Assembly: GCA_029262755.1 (NCBI GenBank)
Contig: JAJCYU010000044.1
Location: forward strand, 1 to 42,388
Reading direction: 5' to 3'
DNA from: Anaerolineae bacterium
GTDB taxonomy: Bacteria > Chloroflexota > Anaerolineae > Epilineales > Epilineaceae
Length of the DNA stretch: 42,388 nucleotides
In this document: piece by piece, positions 26,301 to 31,761 of the stretch
Numbering within the stretch: the first letter of the stretch is position 1
Layout of the letters: each line of letters opens with the position of its first letter
Notes under the pieces: model-generated
What the model saw: only the letters and a program-made list of their open reading frames with translations
Databases searched by the model: none
Told to the model about the DNA's origin: nothing
Translations under genes and position numbers: made by a program

Positions 26301-28733
26301 GAGTTGGGCCGCATCAATGCCGGCAACAACGTGGTCATCTTGATCCGCGTGATGGTGCGCCAGGATGCCCCCTGCGGCAGCGAGGCGCTCAACACGGCCA
26401 GGGTGAGCACGCGCGCCAACGATATCGTGTGGCCGCCGGTCAACGGGCTGCCCCTCGGGCGCACGCCGACGGCCGATCCCGACCTGAGCAACAACACCGA
26501 TATCGAGCTGACCGCCATCGAGTGCGCTTCGCTCTCGGTCAACAAGACGATCAGCCAGGACGGCACCTGCCCGGGCAAGGAGAACGCAAACCTCATCCCG
26601 GGTGCGCAGGTGACGTTCTGCTACGAGATCACGAACACGGGCACGACCTACCTCGACAACATCATGGTCAGCGACGTGCTCCAGACCCGGAGCGAGCCGT
26701 GGGGGACCGAGATCTTCACCGCGACCATCACGGATGTCGGCGATCCCAAGATCCCGGTGCCGCCCGGCGCCACCTTCGTGCTCTCCACCACCGTAACCAA
26801 GCTCGACTGCGAGTGCGGTGACAACACGAACGTCGTGACGGTCAAGGCCGACGCGGTCAACGCCGGGCGCACGTTGCTGCCCTGCATCGACGTCGAGCCG
26901 GTCTCCGACTCCGCGACGCTGTTCGTGGCATGCGGCGGCGCGGACACGCGCCTGCAGCTGCCGATCCTCGGCCCCGAGGAATGCGAGCCGCTGCTGGCCA
27001 TCCAGAACCTGGGCGACGAGATCGCGCGCGGTATGCTCGTGGTCTGGGGCGATCCTGGCGCGTGCCCACCGCAGGCTTCCGGTCCGCTCAAGATCGAGTG
27101 TACGGGCCTCATCGTGCCCGGCTCGTCGTGGTACTACCCGGCCAGCCTGCTGCCGCAGGGCGCCCGCTCGGGCATCCTGTACTCGCTAAACACCACCAAC
27201 GACGTCGACACGCCGCGCGGCGGCGAAAAGTCCTTCGACAAGCTGGCCTGTGAGTCGCTCTTCGACCTCGTGGTCGGCAACGCTTCCGAGTGGGAGTACT
27301 TCGACGAGAACTACCGCGCGGGCGGCACCTACCTCGGCCCGAAGGACATCAACGGCAACCAGGTCGTGCTCGACTTCGAGGCCAACCAGGGTGAGCCCCT
27401 GGCCGTGGTCGTCGATCGCACATGCCCGGATCCGACCGACCAAGGGCGCAGTGTCAGCGCCGCATACATCGGCATCTCGACCGACTACGAGGGGGCGCTC
27501 AACCCGATTGACGGCGGCTACGCGCTGCACGCGCCGCTGCTGTTCGCCAACCGCGCCGACCTCAACAGCCTCATCCACATCCACAACTCGGGCACTTACT
27601 GCAGCAGCCTGGAACTGTGGATGTCGGACACCGACAACTGTCTGCGCCCGGTCCTGGGCGATGTCCTGGCCCTTGCGCCGGGCGAGACCGTCACCTTCGA
27701 TCCGAACACGGTCGTCGGCCCTGACTGGTTGGGCAGCGCGTTCATCCGCGCCTCGCAGCCGCTCGGCGTGGTCGTCGACACCTTCGGACCCAGCCTGTTC
27801 ACCAGCTACCGCGGCGTTCCGGCCGACATCGACCTCATCGAGTTCACGGTCGGCTCGTTCATCAACTACGCGCCGCTGACCTATAGCGAGTACCAAGGCT
27901 GGGACTCGGCGATTACCGTGCAGAACCTCTCCGGCGTGCACGCCGCCAAGGTCAAGGTCTACTTCCTCGACCGCTCCGGCGGCATCATCAACACCCTCGT
28001 GGACTGGATCTGCCCGCGCGGCAACCAGACCTTCTTCCTGCCGCTGATCGACAGCATCCCGGGCAACTGGGTGGGCAGCGCGCGGGTGGAGAGCCAGGAG
28101 TGGTTCGCCTGGGGCTCCAACCTCGTGGAAGCGCCCCGGATCCAATCCGTGGTCACGTTGGACAAGTGGATCGACCCGCAGCGTTCCGAGCGCATCGAGG
28201 CCGTCGCCTACAACGCCCTGACCGAGAAGCTGGCCTTCGACTGGCAGATCGGAACCAACAAGGGCGGCCTGACGGACGGCTCCGCGGTCATCGGCTTGCC
28301 GATCCTGGCCAAGGGCAACCGCGGCATCACGAGCGAGATCGCCATCACGAATCTGGTGCCCAAGCCCGGCTTCACCGACTTCGCCATCTACCTCTACGAC
28401 CAGAACGGCCTCGTGGACTTCTACTGCCAGAAGCTGGGCGAGAAGCAGGTCGAGTACATCGATCTCTCGCAGCAGGGCGCCATCCGCGACGGCTACCTGG
28501 GTAGCGCCGTGATCAGCGCCACGTTCTGGGAGCACCATGTTTGGGACAATCGCGGCAACCACCAGCGCAACCTGGTGGGCTTGAGCGCGATCGTCGTGGA
28601 GCGGATCGGCGGGACGTTGCTCGGGCCGGACGTGCCCGGCGACGAGTCGAAGGCCTACGAGGGCATCCCGATCTTTACCCGCTTCGTGCCGCAGCGTGAC
28701 GTTCTCTGCCCGGGGTTGCCCGGACCGCGCTAG
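14325..28733 (+). CDS. Giant secreted protein with 27 DUF11 domains (4802 aa)
   Basis: A signal peptide (MISRAYSRLNALALGV onward, cleavage near residue 38, AVSA) indicates export. After a unique N-terminal domain (about 60-210) come 27 DUF11/B_ant-type beta-sandwich repeats. Each starts with a pattern like ADLAIxK and has xxYxIxVxNNGPSDAxxVxVxD; most have NTAxV and a late NN. Domains 7-22 (residues 1000-3387) are four tandem A-B-C-D super-repeats. Domain types E-D precede and A-B-E follow this array. Residues about 4204-4802 are not DUF11: about four copies of another module (IxIxN start, GSA near the end). Paired cysteines in many domains suggest disulfides outside the cell. It ends LCPGLPGPR with no LPXTG, PEP-CTERM or membrane segment, so attachment is unknown. 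DUF11 proteins are typically surface or adhesive; the role here is inferred. First gene of a likely three-gene surface-protein operon. Confidence 0.93.
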   Translation: MISRAYSRLNALALGVAALVLAATALAMLAPGSAAVSAARVAPEGVDARPQAPERAMLASATEVITYRQNFPTFLVFGVEATIDCDDTAVPGEDPGAFTCTYTVENVSENEISGTSIEFEDRIQLAVDIQGADYAIADARDFVGDWQHNGTIFSTRPLAPDEVASFTVDFYFPSDAAVESNGPLAATVLVTSDGTDDNEGLLGDLDVPFTFTPQALVELDKIVLNDEASAGAFVLFELTASNDGPSDVRGASITDLLAGQLTGQAIVAPDQLTDFDLAANDIATFVISAQLPDTAPPNSTFGNTATLTAPGVTLDGASVTTAMVDGTVGFAFLPPTDMSIVKSIAPPGTITPGEDVTFFLDVTNNGPQIAQNVVVSDQLYDIPSFPGASCTGPNDDWTSGGTIVRRLRGMPIGATERITCIYSVPPDAHQVASGTPVNVAFVAASNPEPDAPAAARANNSVSVPVPLQAESTVGIDKTLLNNPVPPDGTAFFEIAVCNDGPSDVAGLRVIDTPGTNLDAPTLILSPDVSAPGSLYVPAGQCRDAIATARVSDPAPPGASFSNLAAIDTSAVPANRGPGSTLDPIIVLSPPEAAATGEVGQFLPPVDLELTKLPSAVVAGASGEAVVLQLTNPVDSTLAEGVIISELFPFEAVIESVSGPYVVDQGGTLVRTAPMPPDTVDDIVIVFSVHPDTLEGPETNTAVATSDNPESDPADNIAQAPIQVSRVVDLSIDKSDLVDPVRAGEVATYLIRITNNGPSSVSSGEIVVIDTLRPAGFGIEYAGGSPECLDTLPICTIPPAGGRIEPGETYDLELAFRLPDDFDPANGPLMDTASASWRGQPPVEATEETDVVPGSRADLHLIKFVKPDEQVAAGETFTYSLFVDNLGPQTAFDLVLEDTMVSSGSYDVLSIVSDSGGTCNPTSGSSSGVNNSFVFSCTLASLPIFERWTVTVVAQADEAQDVNNTARVFMDDDLRPGIPVPVDPNPDNNYVERALNVAGTADLSVTKAAVGRVRDAGCQVPPTASDAPDRVSAGLDLTYTMAVTNDGPSEAVAAELWDRLPPGIVVTGFTVTDAAGAPAGSCTTGAAGSAIDPMICSLGTLAAGETVTVVVEADVMADVPDQTILENDVRVTSDTFDDDESNNRATNLSTVVAQSDLAIAKDDTPDAVIAGEGLTYRLSLVNFGPSVATDVVISDQLHPDLTFVGYQLINGSGVCNVDTLNLVTCQVDPVAPNGPPGLPVVVELFLTVNPDAAAGLLPNFASVNSASNDLCVDNDLAFEQTVVSQSADLAVFKRARNVAPIAGEQVTFEVVVRNNGPSDAQGVVVTDTVPAGLVFLDQNDNCALAAGVITCEVPVAAPGNILGAGQSTSLDLLFDVVPNVAQGAVITNTAIVSSATPDTMLVNNSNDSVIFVRTVADLRLRKIGKPDGAVRAGDLLTYTIFTDNLGPSWAHGTFVTDEILSDGLFDVVSIDPDVNGNRPTAVCTLTSANDGALNVAVPNAGAGSAGAPLASDVNQRATVSCQLPDTPDPTPPFSADDLEVFGGPFGGPNAGRWVAEIVVRATEMASINDVASASSLDIDPDASNNEAAVEHEVVDIADLAVVKTAVGQVRDLGCAVPPTASPVPDRVTAGLGVTYTITVSNSGPSLAENASLVDRLPPGIVVNGYQVLDGVGAPAGTCTTGTPGSAADPMVCDLGSLAVGEQRTVIVTADVGAGVADGTLLENDVSVSSNTFDDMNANNRDTNLTRVGAAADLSIEKEGDPAAVLAGEGVTYRIAVRNLGPSVAPNVVVRDALDSNLTFLGSQIIGGSGSCAVDTGNVVTCQLGNVTPNPAPALPVVVELFLQVNTDAPAGVIVNTATVASDVTDPCGANNSDDATTDVTQGADLAVLKATDDLTPVAGGEVTFSIDVVNNGPSDAQGVTVTDTVPAGLIYRNQNDFCSLLGTLITCEVPLPAPDNTLEVGQRYAFDLVFDVLPDVAPDAIITNTATVQAITPDAFLANNQDDSTVFIRTEADLRVRKFGKPDAQVRADELLTYTIIVDNLGPSWAHGTTVTDEIVSSGLFDVIAVDPDVNGNRPTAVCTLTSANDGGLNVAIPNAGAGSPAVPVAADVDERGTLTCTLPDTPDPVPPFSIDDLETFGGPFGGPNAGRWIVEIVLRAAEAQSINDVASVSSDDTDVDASNNEAFVEHDITDVADLAVEKTAVGRVRDLGCAVPATASDVPDRVTAGLDVTYSITVTNGGPSTAENVLLIDRLPPGIVVTGYSVVDLSGAPSGNCDTGTPGEPLDKLTCGLGTLREGEGRVVTIDADVGADVRDGTILENDVLVTSDVFDIDNRNNFDSNLTLVDAQADLAIDKDDEPDAVVAGEELTYRLTVTNAGPSFAPNVVVRDQLNPNLTFLGFQVIGGPGVCNVDTGNLVTCQLGTVAPNPPPALPVVVELFLLVNPDAPAVPIANTATVTSGVADPCLVNNSDDDTTEVGQNADLALLKSVDDLTPVAGGEVTFAIDVVNNGPSDAQSVTVTDPVPAGLVFRNQNDFCTLAGNLITCEIPLAAPNNTLEVGQSYGFDLVFDVLPDVTPGAIITNTATVQSATADLFTANNSDDSTIYVRTEADLRVRKFGKPDGAVRAGELLTYTIIVDNLGPSFSHATYMTDEIVASELFDVVAVDPDVNGNRPTAVCTLTSANDGALNVAIPNGGAGMPGAPIAVDVDERATLTCVLPDTPDPAGNPPFSIDDLETFGGPLQGANAGRWIIEVVVTARQTSSINNVASVSSDDVDPDQSNNEAFVQHAITDVADLAIEKTAVGEIVQPGCPPVIALVPDAVTAGLGATYTITVTNNGPSDAENVVVVDRLPPGVVVTGYQVVDATGAPSGNCDTGTAGSAIDKLTCGLGLLRPGEQEFVTVEIDVDADVLAGTILENDVLVFSDIFDIDNTNNYDTNLMTVGASADLEILKDDDPDTVIAGEELEYTFTLRNLGPSFARNVRISDQLHPDLIFLGATITGAGGTCSVDITNLLTCAIGTIAPNPSPLLPVVVEVRMLVDEDTLVTSIDNTVSVTSDTTDPCADNNTAVENTIVGQNADLRLLKTVSDLTPVAGEEVRFHIDVRNFGPSDAQNVIVTDAVPDGLLFRNQNDFCTETAGLITCEIPLAAPNNVLVDGAGYAFDLVFDVDSDVAPGAIIVNTATVSSTTPDPFTANNTDDSTIYVRTVADLRVRKFGKPDSAVRAGELLTYTIIVDNLGPSFSHATYVTDEIVASELFDVVAVDPDVNGNRPTAVCTLTSANDAGLNIGIPNGGAGAPGAHIANDIDERATLTCVIPDAPDVPGTPPYPRSTDDLETFGGPLQGPNAGRWIVEVVVTADQTSNINDVASVASADTDPDLANNEAFVEHDITDVADLRVMKTALGQNHIGCDNEMIALPDSVTAGGVISYTIMVQNFGPSDAENVLIFDRLPPGLVVTDYSLVDEMGAPKGDCETGTPGEPSDRLTCGVGTLLSEDAAGVPGEKATLIVTATVDTALLDGTILENDVFVDSDIFDIDNSNNHTSNLTTVNTRADLAIVKTNKGPNPVPAGESLVYQIDVMNLGKSVARGVVVSDTLPAGLFFETALGATCYEVPGMPQMVECQLGDMAVGETRTFFLSIGTEPDTVPSPDMMITLVNTAEVDSRTIDPCPDNNIATADTPVVRESDVYVFKTDLVDPVIAGEEAAYRIRFGNNGPSDAVLVSLTDTLPVGFTYNRCAPLDPNDSVECMVISGDGVITSQVVRLESLSMTNYARFVDGGDLAAGAELTFDLIADVASGYVLDGRGDTAPGEGARAFGEATGYPHYANNLVMITSSKDPAPFVPYPFGGASPDSRIAGPGFPDVAASSGAQPTGLFQGGEPPIERNNWDNEITRVNALADLAIHKTDIFGDPALAPDNWFLMCDPVQPGGMITYTLSITNTGPSDAAEVIVEDWLDELYVVHDPVRIDVEIVNDEGLVEEIRDTGYIEVVAGRDRNFLNQRELGRINAGNNVVILIRVMVRQDAPCGSEALNTARVSTRANDIVWPPVNGLPLGRTPTADPDLSNNTDIELTAIECASLSVNKTISQDGTCPGKENANLIPGAQVTFCYEITNTGTTYLDNIMVSDVLQTRSEPWGTEIFTATITDVGDPKIPVPPGATFVLSTTVTKLDCECGDNTNVVTVKADAVNAGRTLLPCIDVEPVSDSATLFVACGGADTRLQLPILGPEECEPLLAIQNLGDEIARGMLVVWGDPGACPPQASGPLKIECTGLIVPGSSWYYPASLLPQGARSGILYSLNTTNDVDTPRGGEKSFDKLACESLFDLVVGNASEWEYFDENYRAGGTYLGPKDINGNQVVLDFEANQGEPLAVVVDRTCPDPTDQGRSVSAAYIGISTDYEGALNPIDGGYALHAPLLFANRADLNSLIHIHNSGTYCSSLELWMSDTDNCLRPVLGDVLALAPGETVTFDPNTVVGPDWLGSAFIRASQPLGVVVDTFGPSLFTSYRGVPADIDLIEFTVGSFINYAPLTYSEYQGWDSAITVQNLSGVHAAKVKVYFLDRSGGIINTLVDWICPRGNQTFFLPLIDSIPGNWVGSARVESQEWFAWGSNLVEAPRIQSVVTLDKWIDPQRSERIEAVAYNALTEKLAFDWQIGTNKGGLTDGSAVIGLPILAKGNRGITSEIAITNLVPKPGFTDFAIYLYDQNGLVDFYCQKLGEKQVEYIDLSQQGAIRDGYLGSAVISATFWEHHVWDNRGNHQRNLVGLSAIVVERIGGTLLGPDVPGDESKAYEGIPIFTRFVPQRDVLCPGLPGPR
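17322..24485 (+). repeat. Four tandem 1.79-kb super-repeats (DUF11 domains A-B-C-D)
   Basis: Units: 17322-19109, 19110-20897 (596 codons each), 20898-22691, 22692-24485 (598 codons each). Within each unit, A begins ADLxxxKTAVG with a Cys-containing insertion. B begins DLxIxKDDxPDxVxAGE. C begins ADLAxxK with xxDLTPVAGGEV and an NQNDFC motif. D begins ADLRVRKFGKPD and holds a long insertion with DPDVNGNRPTAVC and DDLETFGGP. In unit 1 B starts at 17784, C at 18180 and D at 18567. Neighbouring units are near-identical in places, with mostly synonymous differences. A truncated fifth A-B follows from 24486. Confidence 0.93.
26934..28733 (+). repeat. C-terminal region with about four divergent copies of a 100-150-residue module
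   Basis: Segments begin LLAIQNLGDE (about 26990), SLIHIHNSGT (about 27560), SAITVQNLSG (about 27905) and SEIAITNLVP (about 28330). Each has a central V/I-x-Y/W-D or L-D-x-x-G strand. The last three then have a glycine-tryptophan or glycine-tyrosine turn with LGSA or VGSA (DWLGSAFIRA, NWVGSARVES, GYLGSAVISA) before a hydrophobic strand. No family name recognised; probably a beta-sandwich. Confidence 0.6.
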
Positions 28734-28781
28734 ACGGCGCGCCCAGTCAGGACCCTCTCGTGGGTGCTTTGCCGCGCCGTC
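28733..28781 (+). terminator. Possible hairpin just after the giant gene
   Basis: GACGGCGCG (28733-28741, its first base being the last base of the stop codon) pairs exactly with CGCGCCGTC (28773-28781) across a 31-base loop. There is no T-run. A weak terminator or mRNA 3'-end structure; possible only. Confidence 0.3.
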
Positions 28782-28802
28782 GAGAGACATTCGAATGAGC
28801 AT

Positions 28803-28838
28803 CCGCCCCGATGACTGCCACGCGCGTGATCGGGGCGG
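28803..28838 (+). promoter_or_regulatory. Strong hairpin in the leader of the second surface-protein gene
   Basis: CCGCCCCGAT (28803-28812) and ATCGGGGCGG (28829-28838) are perfect inverted repeats. Inside the loop CACG-CG-CGTG (28819-28828) is itself palindromic, directly under the outer stem. It ends 27 bases before the ribosome binding site at 28866. It could be a terminator/attenuator for the upstream giant gene, a processing site or a protein-binding site. No T-run follows. Confidence 0.45.
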
Positions 28839-28865
28839 GTCGCAGCCCTCACCATGCGGGACACC

Positions 28866-28870
28866 GGAGG
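28866..28870 (+). promoter_or_regulatory. Ribosome binding site deciding the start at 28877
   Basis: GGAGG is six bases before the ATG at 28877. The frame is open 22 codons further upstream (ATG 28811), but those codons run through the hairpin and are not signal-peptide-like. Confidence 0.65.
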
Positions 28871-28876
28871 AAGCTC

Positions 28877-31687
28877 ATGAGCAAGCGCACCCTCAGCAGG
28901 CTCGGACGGGTCGTTCTAGCGGCGTCACTCGGCGTCGTCGTTCTGATCGGCGTCTTGAGCGGGATTGGCCGCATGGAGGATGAGCGCGCGACGGCCGTTG
29001 ACGCGCCCTCCGATCGCGTGGCGGACGGCAAAGTGCTTGCCGATCCGCCGGCCGCGGAGCCCCTCATGGTGGCTCTGAGCGGCGGCACGAACCTGGCTAC
29101 GAGCAGCGAGCTCGAGGTGACGCAGAAGTTCTCGTTGCGCGCGGGTTGGAACGCGATCTACCTCGAGGTGGAGCCGCGCAACACGTCGCCGATGGTGCAG
29201 GTGGACCTGGACGGCGACGGCAACCCGATCATGGAGCGCGCGCTGAGTACGGTGGAGTCCGTGTTCAATCCGATAAGCACGTCGTTGGTCGCCGTGTGGG
29301 AGTGGCGGACGCCGGTCAGCACGAAGGACTTCATCGCCGACCCGAGTGAAGGGCTGTGGGATGAGCCGGGATGGCGCAAGTACTACCCCGGCACCAGCCC
29401 GGGTCCGGACGGGGAGTCGCGCGAGTTCTTGAACGACCTGATCAACCTGCACGCGGGTCGTGGCTATCTGGTCGAAATGACCACGACGCTGGGCACGCCG
29501 GCCCTACTGGAAGTTGTCGGCGACCCGGAGCTTCGCCGGCCCCGCCGCGAGGTCGGCGCCTATAACTTGGGTGGTTTCCCGATCGAGCCTTCGGTCTCGC
29601 CCGACATGAACGGCTATCTCGTGCCGCTGCCGGTGGACGAACTCTACGAGATCAAGCCGGATGGCACGTGGCTGAAGACCTGGACCCGCAGCGGTGGCAA
29701 TGCCTTCCCGACGAGCACGCTGAAGTATGGCGAGGGGTACCTGCTGAAGGCGAAGGAGGCCGGCTCGACCGGCTCTCCTGACCTGTTCACAAAGAACGGG
29801 TTGCTCGATATCGAGGCGTCCGACAGTCGTCTGATCTTCGATGATCGCGTCGCCGCGCTGGTCACCGAGCAGCGCGTCACCGTTCGCAACCGCGGCCCGG
29901 CGGCCGCCAACGTGTCGGTGTCCCGACTGGCCTCCGCGGTGCCTGTCGAACTGGAACTCGAAGAGCCGGCGAGTACCTGGACCGCGGTGAACGGCTCGGC
30001 GATCACCGTCAACGTGCCGGCCAGTAGCACGCGCGACTTGAAATTCAGGGTGCGTGCCGGCGCGCAGGTGAAGGACGGCGCATCGCTGATCCAAATTGCC
30101 TCGACCGCCCTCGGCACGCGCTGGCTGATCCCAACGAGCGTGAGCAGCCCGAACCGCCTCGGGTTGTGGGTTGGGGACGTCTATGTGACCGAGGTCAGCG
30201 AGGGGCGGGCGGGCTCGACGAATGTCGATGAGGCCAAGTTGGCCATTGGCCTGCGCGCCTTTAGCGACTCCGGAATCCGCGGCGGCATTCAGCTCACCGA
30301 GCTTACTGCGACGAACGCGACCTCGATGGTCTTCACACTTGAACTGCCCGAGCCGGTCATCGTCCGGCCGACGGGAGAGGACGCGCCCGTGGCCCCTTCC
30401 GTGGGTGGATGGTTCTTCGAAGACCGCTCCGCCAACGGTCGCTACGATGGCAACGAGCCCGGCTTTGAGGGCATTACCGTGACGCTGACCGGTCCGGCGA
30501 CGCTCAACACCGCCACCCGCTCGGACGGATCATGGTTCGTCGATAACGGCGGCACCGGCATGGCGGACGGCGACTACGTGATCACCTACGCCGTGCCCAA
30601 CACCATGACGCTGATGAGCATGACCCAGGACTTCACGGTCACCGAACCACCAACCATGGAGACCGGCGCGTCCTTACCGACACCGGTGCCGGGCGCCACC
30701 GCCACGTCAACCCCGGCCTCGGTCACCCGTCCCAATCACTGGCCGGTCGAGGTGTCCTTGTCCGGCGGCAAGATCGACGAGTACAAGGTCAAGAATACCG
30801 CGGGCACGGAGACAACCCTGACGCCGCCGCTCGACGTCAATGGAGACCCAGACTCGGTCTCTCTCGACTTCGGCTGGGTCACGGAGTACGACGCCTTCCT
30901 GGCCAACGGCACGTGCAGCAATGTGACCGGCGGGACGGAGAGTTCCCTCGGCGTGGTCAAGAACGGCACGCTCGAAGTCGCTAGGGCCAGCACGGTCATT
31001 CGTCAGCCCCTTGCGGCAGGTCCGACCTGGCTGTTGGATACGGTCAACCCGTTCCTGATTCGGCTCAAGAAGAAACCGCCGCCCACATCCCCTGACGTGG
31101 TCGCGTGCGGTGAGATCCGGGTCGGCATGCCGGTCGCCGGCTCCTTCCAATACCGCGTCATCATGCGCGTAGAGGAAGAGACGGCCGGTGCGACCACCTT
31201 CAAGACCGCCGAACTCCTGCCCTACTACATCACGGCCCAGGACAACCGCGTGTCCGCGATCAACACGTCGATCGTGAAGCCCGTCAAGCGCACGGGGACC
31301 AGCAACTTCGCCCAGGGCGAGACGGTCGAGTTCAACGTGACGGTCGATCCGCGCGACCCGCGCAACCCCTTCAAGCACAAATACCACCCGGACCTCGACA
31401 ACCTGGACGTGAAGTTCAATCCGATCGACCTGGGTCAGGTACCGCCCTATCTCTGGGAGGTGCCGGAGATACGGCGACGAATGAAGTTCACGTTGAGTGC
31501 CTCCGTGCCCTCAGAGCTCAACCAGACGGCGGAAGTGCTCGGCTGGGGAGGCACGGTCTGGGGCGGACAGTATGAAGAGATCATCAAGGGCGTGCACAAA
31601 CACGACCTGACGGTGCGCGGATACTTCCTCGCGCGACGGGTTAGAACGGCCGATCAGGTCGCGGCGGAAACGCAGGATTTTGATTGA
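28877..31687 (+). CDS. Secreted protein with SdrD/CnaB-like domain (936 aa)
   Basis: 936 residues from the ATG with GGAGG six bases upstream. Signal peptide or anchor at residues 1-35 (RLGRVVLAASLGVVVLIGVLSGI). The N-terminal domain (about 75-230) begins FSLRAGWNAIYLEVEP, a start seen in surface proteins of several phyla; its function is not known to me. Around residues 335-430 a beta domain with VTVRNRGPAAANVSV resembles a CARDB/DUF11-like strand pattern. Around 510-580 GGWFFEDRSANGRYDGNEPGFEGITVTL is an SdrD/CnaB-like domain (calcium-stabilised or isopeptide beta-sandwich). A Thr/Pro/Ala linker (about 595-620) leads to a C-terminal beta-rich part (to 936). It ends AAETQDFD without a visible anchor. 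It lies between the two giants, so it is probably part of the same surface assembly. Confidence 0.85.
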   Translation: MSKRTLSRLGRVVLAASLGVVVLIGVLSGIGRMEDERATAVDAPSDRVADGKVLADPPAAEPLMVALSGGTNLATSSELEVTQKFSLRAGWNAIYLEVEPRNTSPMVQVDLDGDGNPIMERALSTVESVFNPISTSLVAVWEWRTPVSTKDFIADPSEGLWDEPGWRKYYPGTSPGPDGESREFLNDLINLHAGRGYLVEMTTTLGTPALLEVVGDPELRRPRREVGAYNLGGFPIEPSVSPDMNGYLVPLPVDELYEIKPDGTWLKTWTRSGGNAFPTSTLKYGEGYLLKAKEAGSTGSPDLFTKNGLLDIEASDSRLIFDDRVAALVTEQRVTVRNRGPAAANVSVSRLASAVPVELELEEPASTWTAVNGSAITVNVPASSTRDLKFRVRAGAQVKDGASLIQIASTALGTRWLIPTSVSSPNRLGLWVGDVYVTEVSEGRAGSTNVDEAKLAIGLRAFSDSGIRGGIQLTELTATNATSMVFTLELPEPVIVRPTGEDAPVAPSVGGWFFEDRSANGRYDGNEPGFEGITVTLTGPATLNTATRSDGSWFVDNGGTGMADGDYVITYAVPNTMTLMSMTQDFTVTEPPTMETGASLPTPVPGATATSTPASVTRPNHWPVEVSLSGGKIDEYKVKNTAGTETTLTPPLDVNGDPDSVSLDFGWVTEYDAFLANGTCSNVTGGTESSLGVVKNGTLEVARASTVIRQPLAAGPTWLLDTVNPFLIRLKKKPPPTSPDVVACGEIRVGMPVAGSFQYRVIMRVEEETAGATTFKTAELLPYYITAQDNRVSAINTSIVKPVKRTGTSNFAQGETVEFNVTVDPRDPRNPFKHKYHPDLDNLDVKFNPIDLGQVPPYLWEVPEIRRRMKFTLSASVPSELNQTAEVLGWGGTVWGGQYEEIIKGVHKHDLTVRGYFLARRVRTADQVAAETQDFD

Positions 31688-31761
31688 TGCGAATACGTGA
31701 ACGTGGCCCATCGCGGAACGGACGCCCGACGACCCAGAAGCAATTCTCTGAGGAAAAGCGG

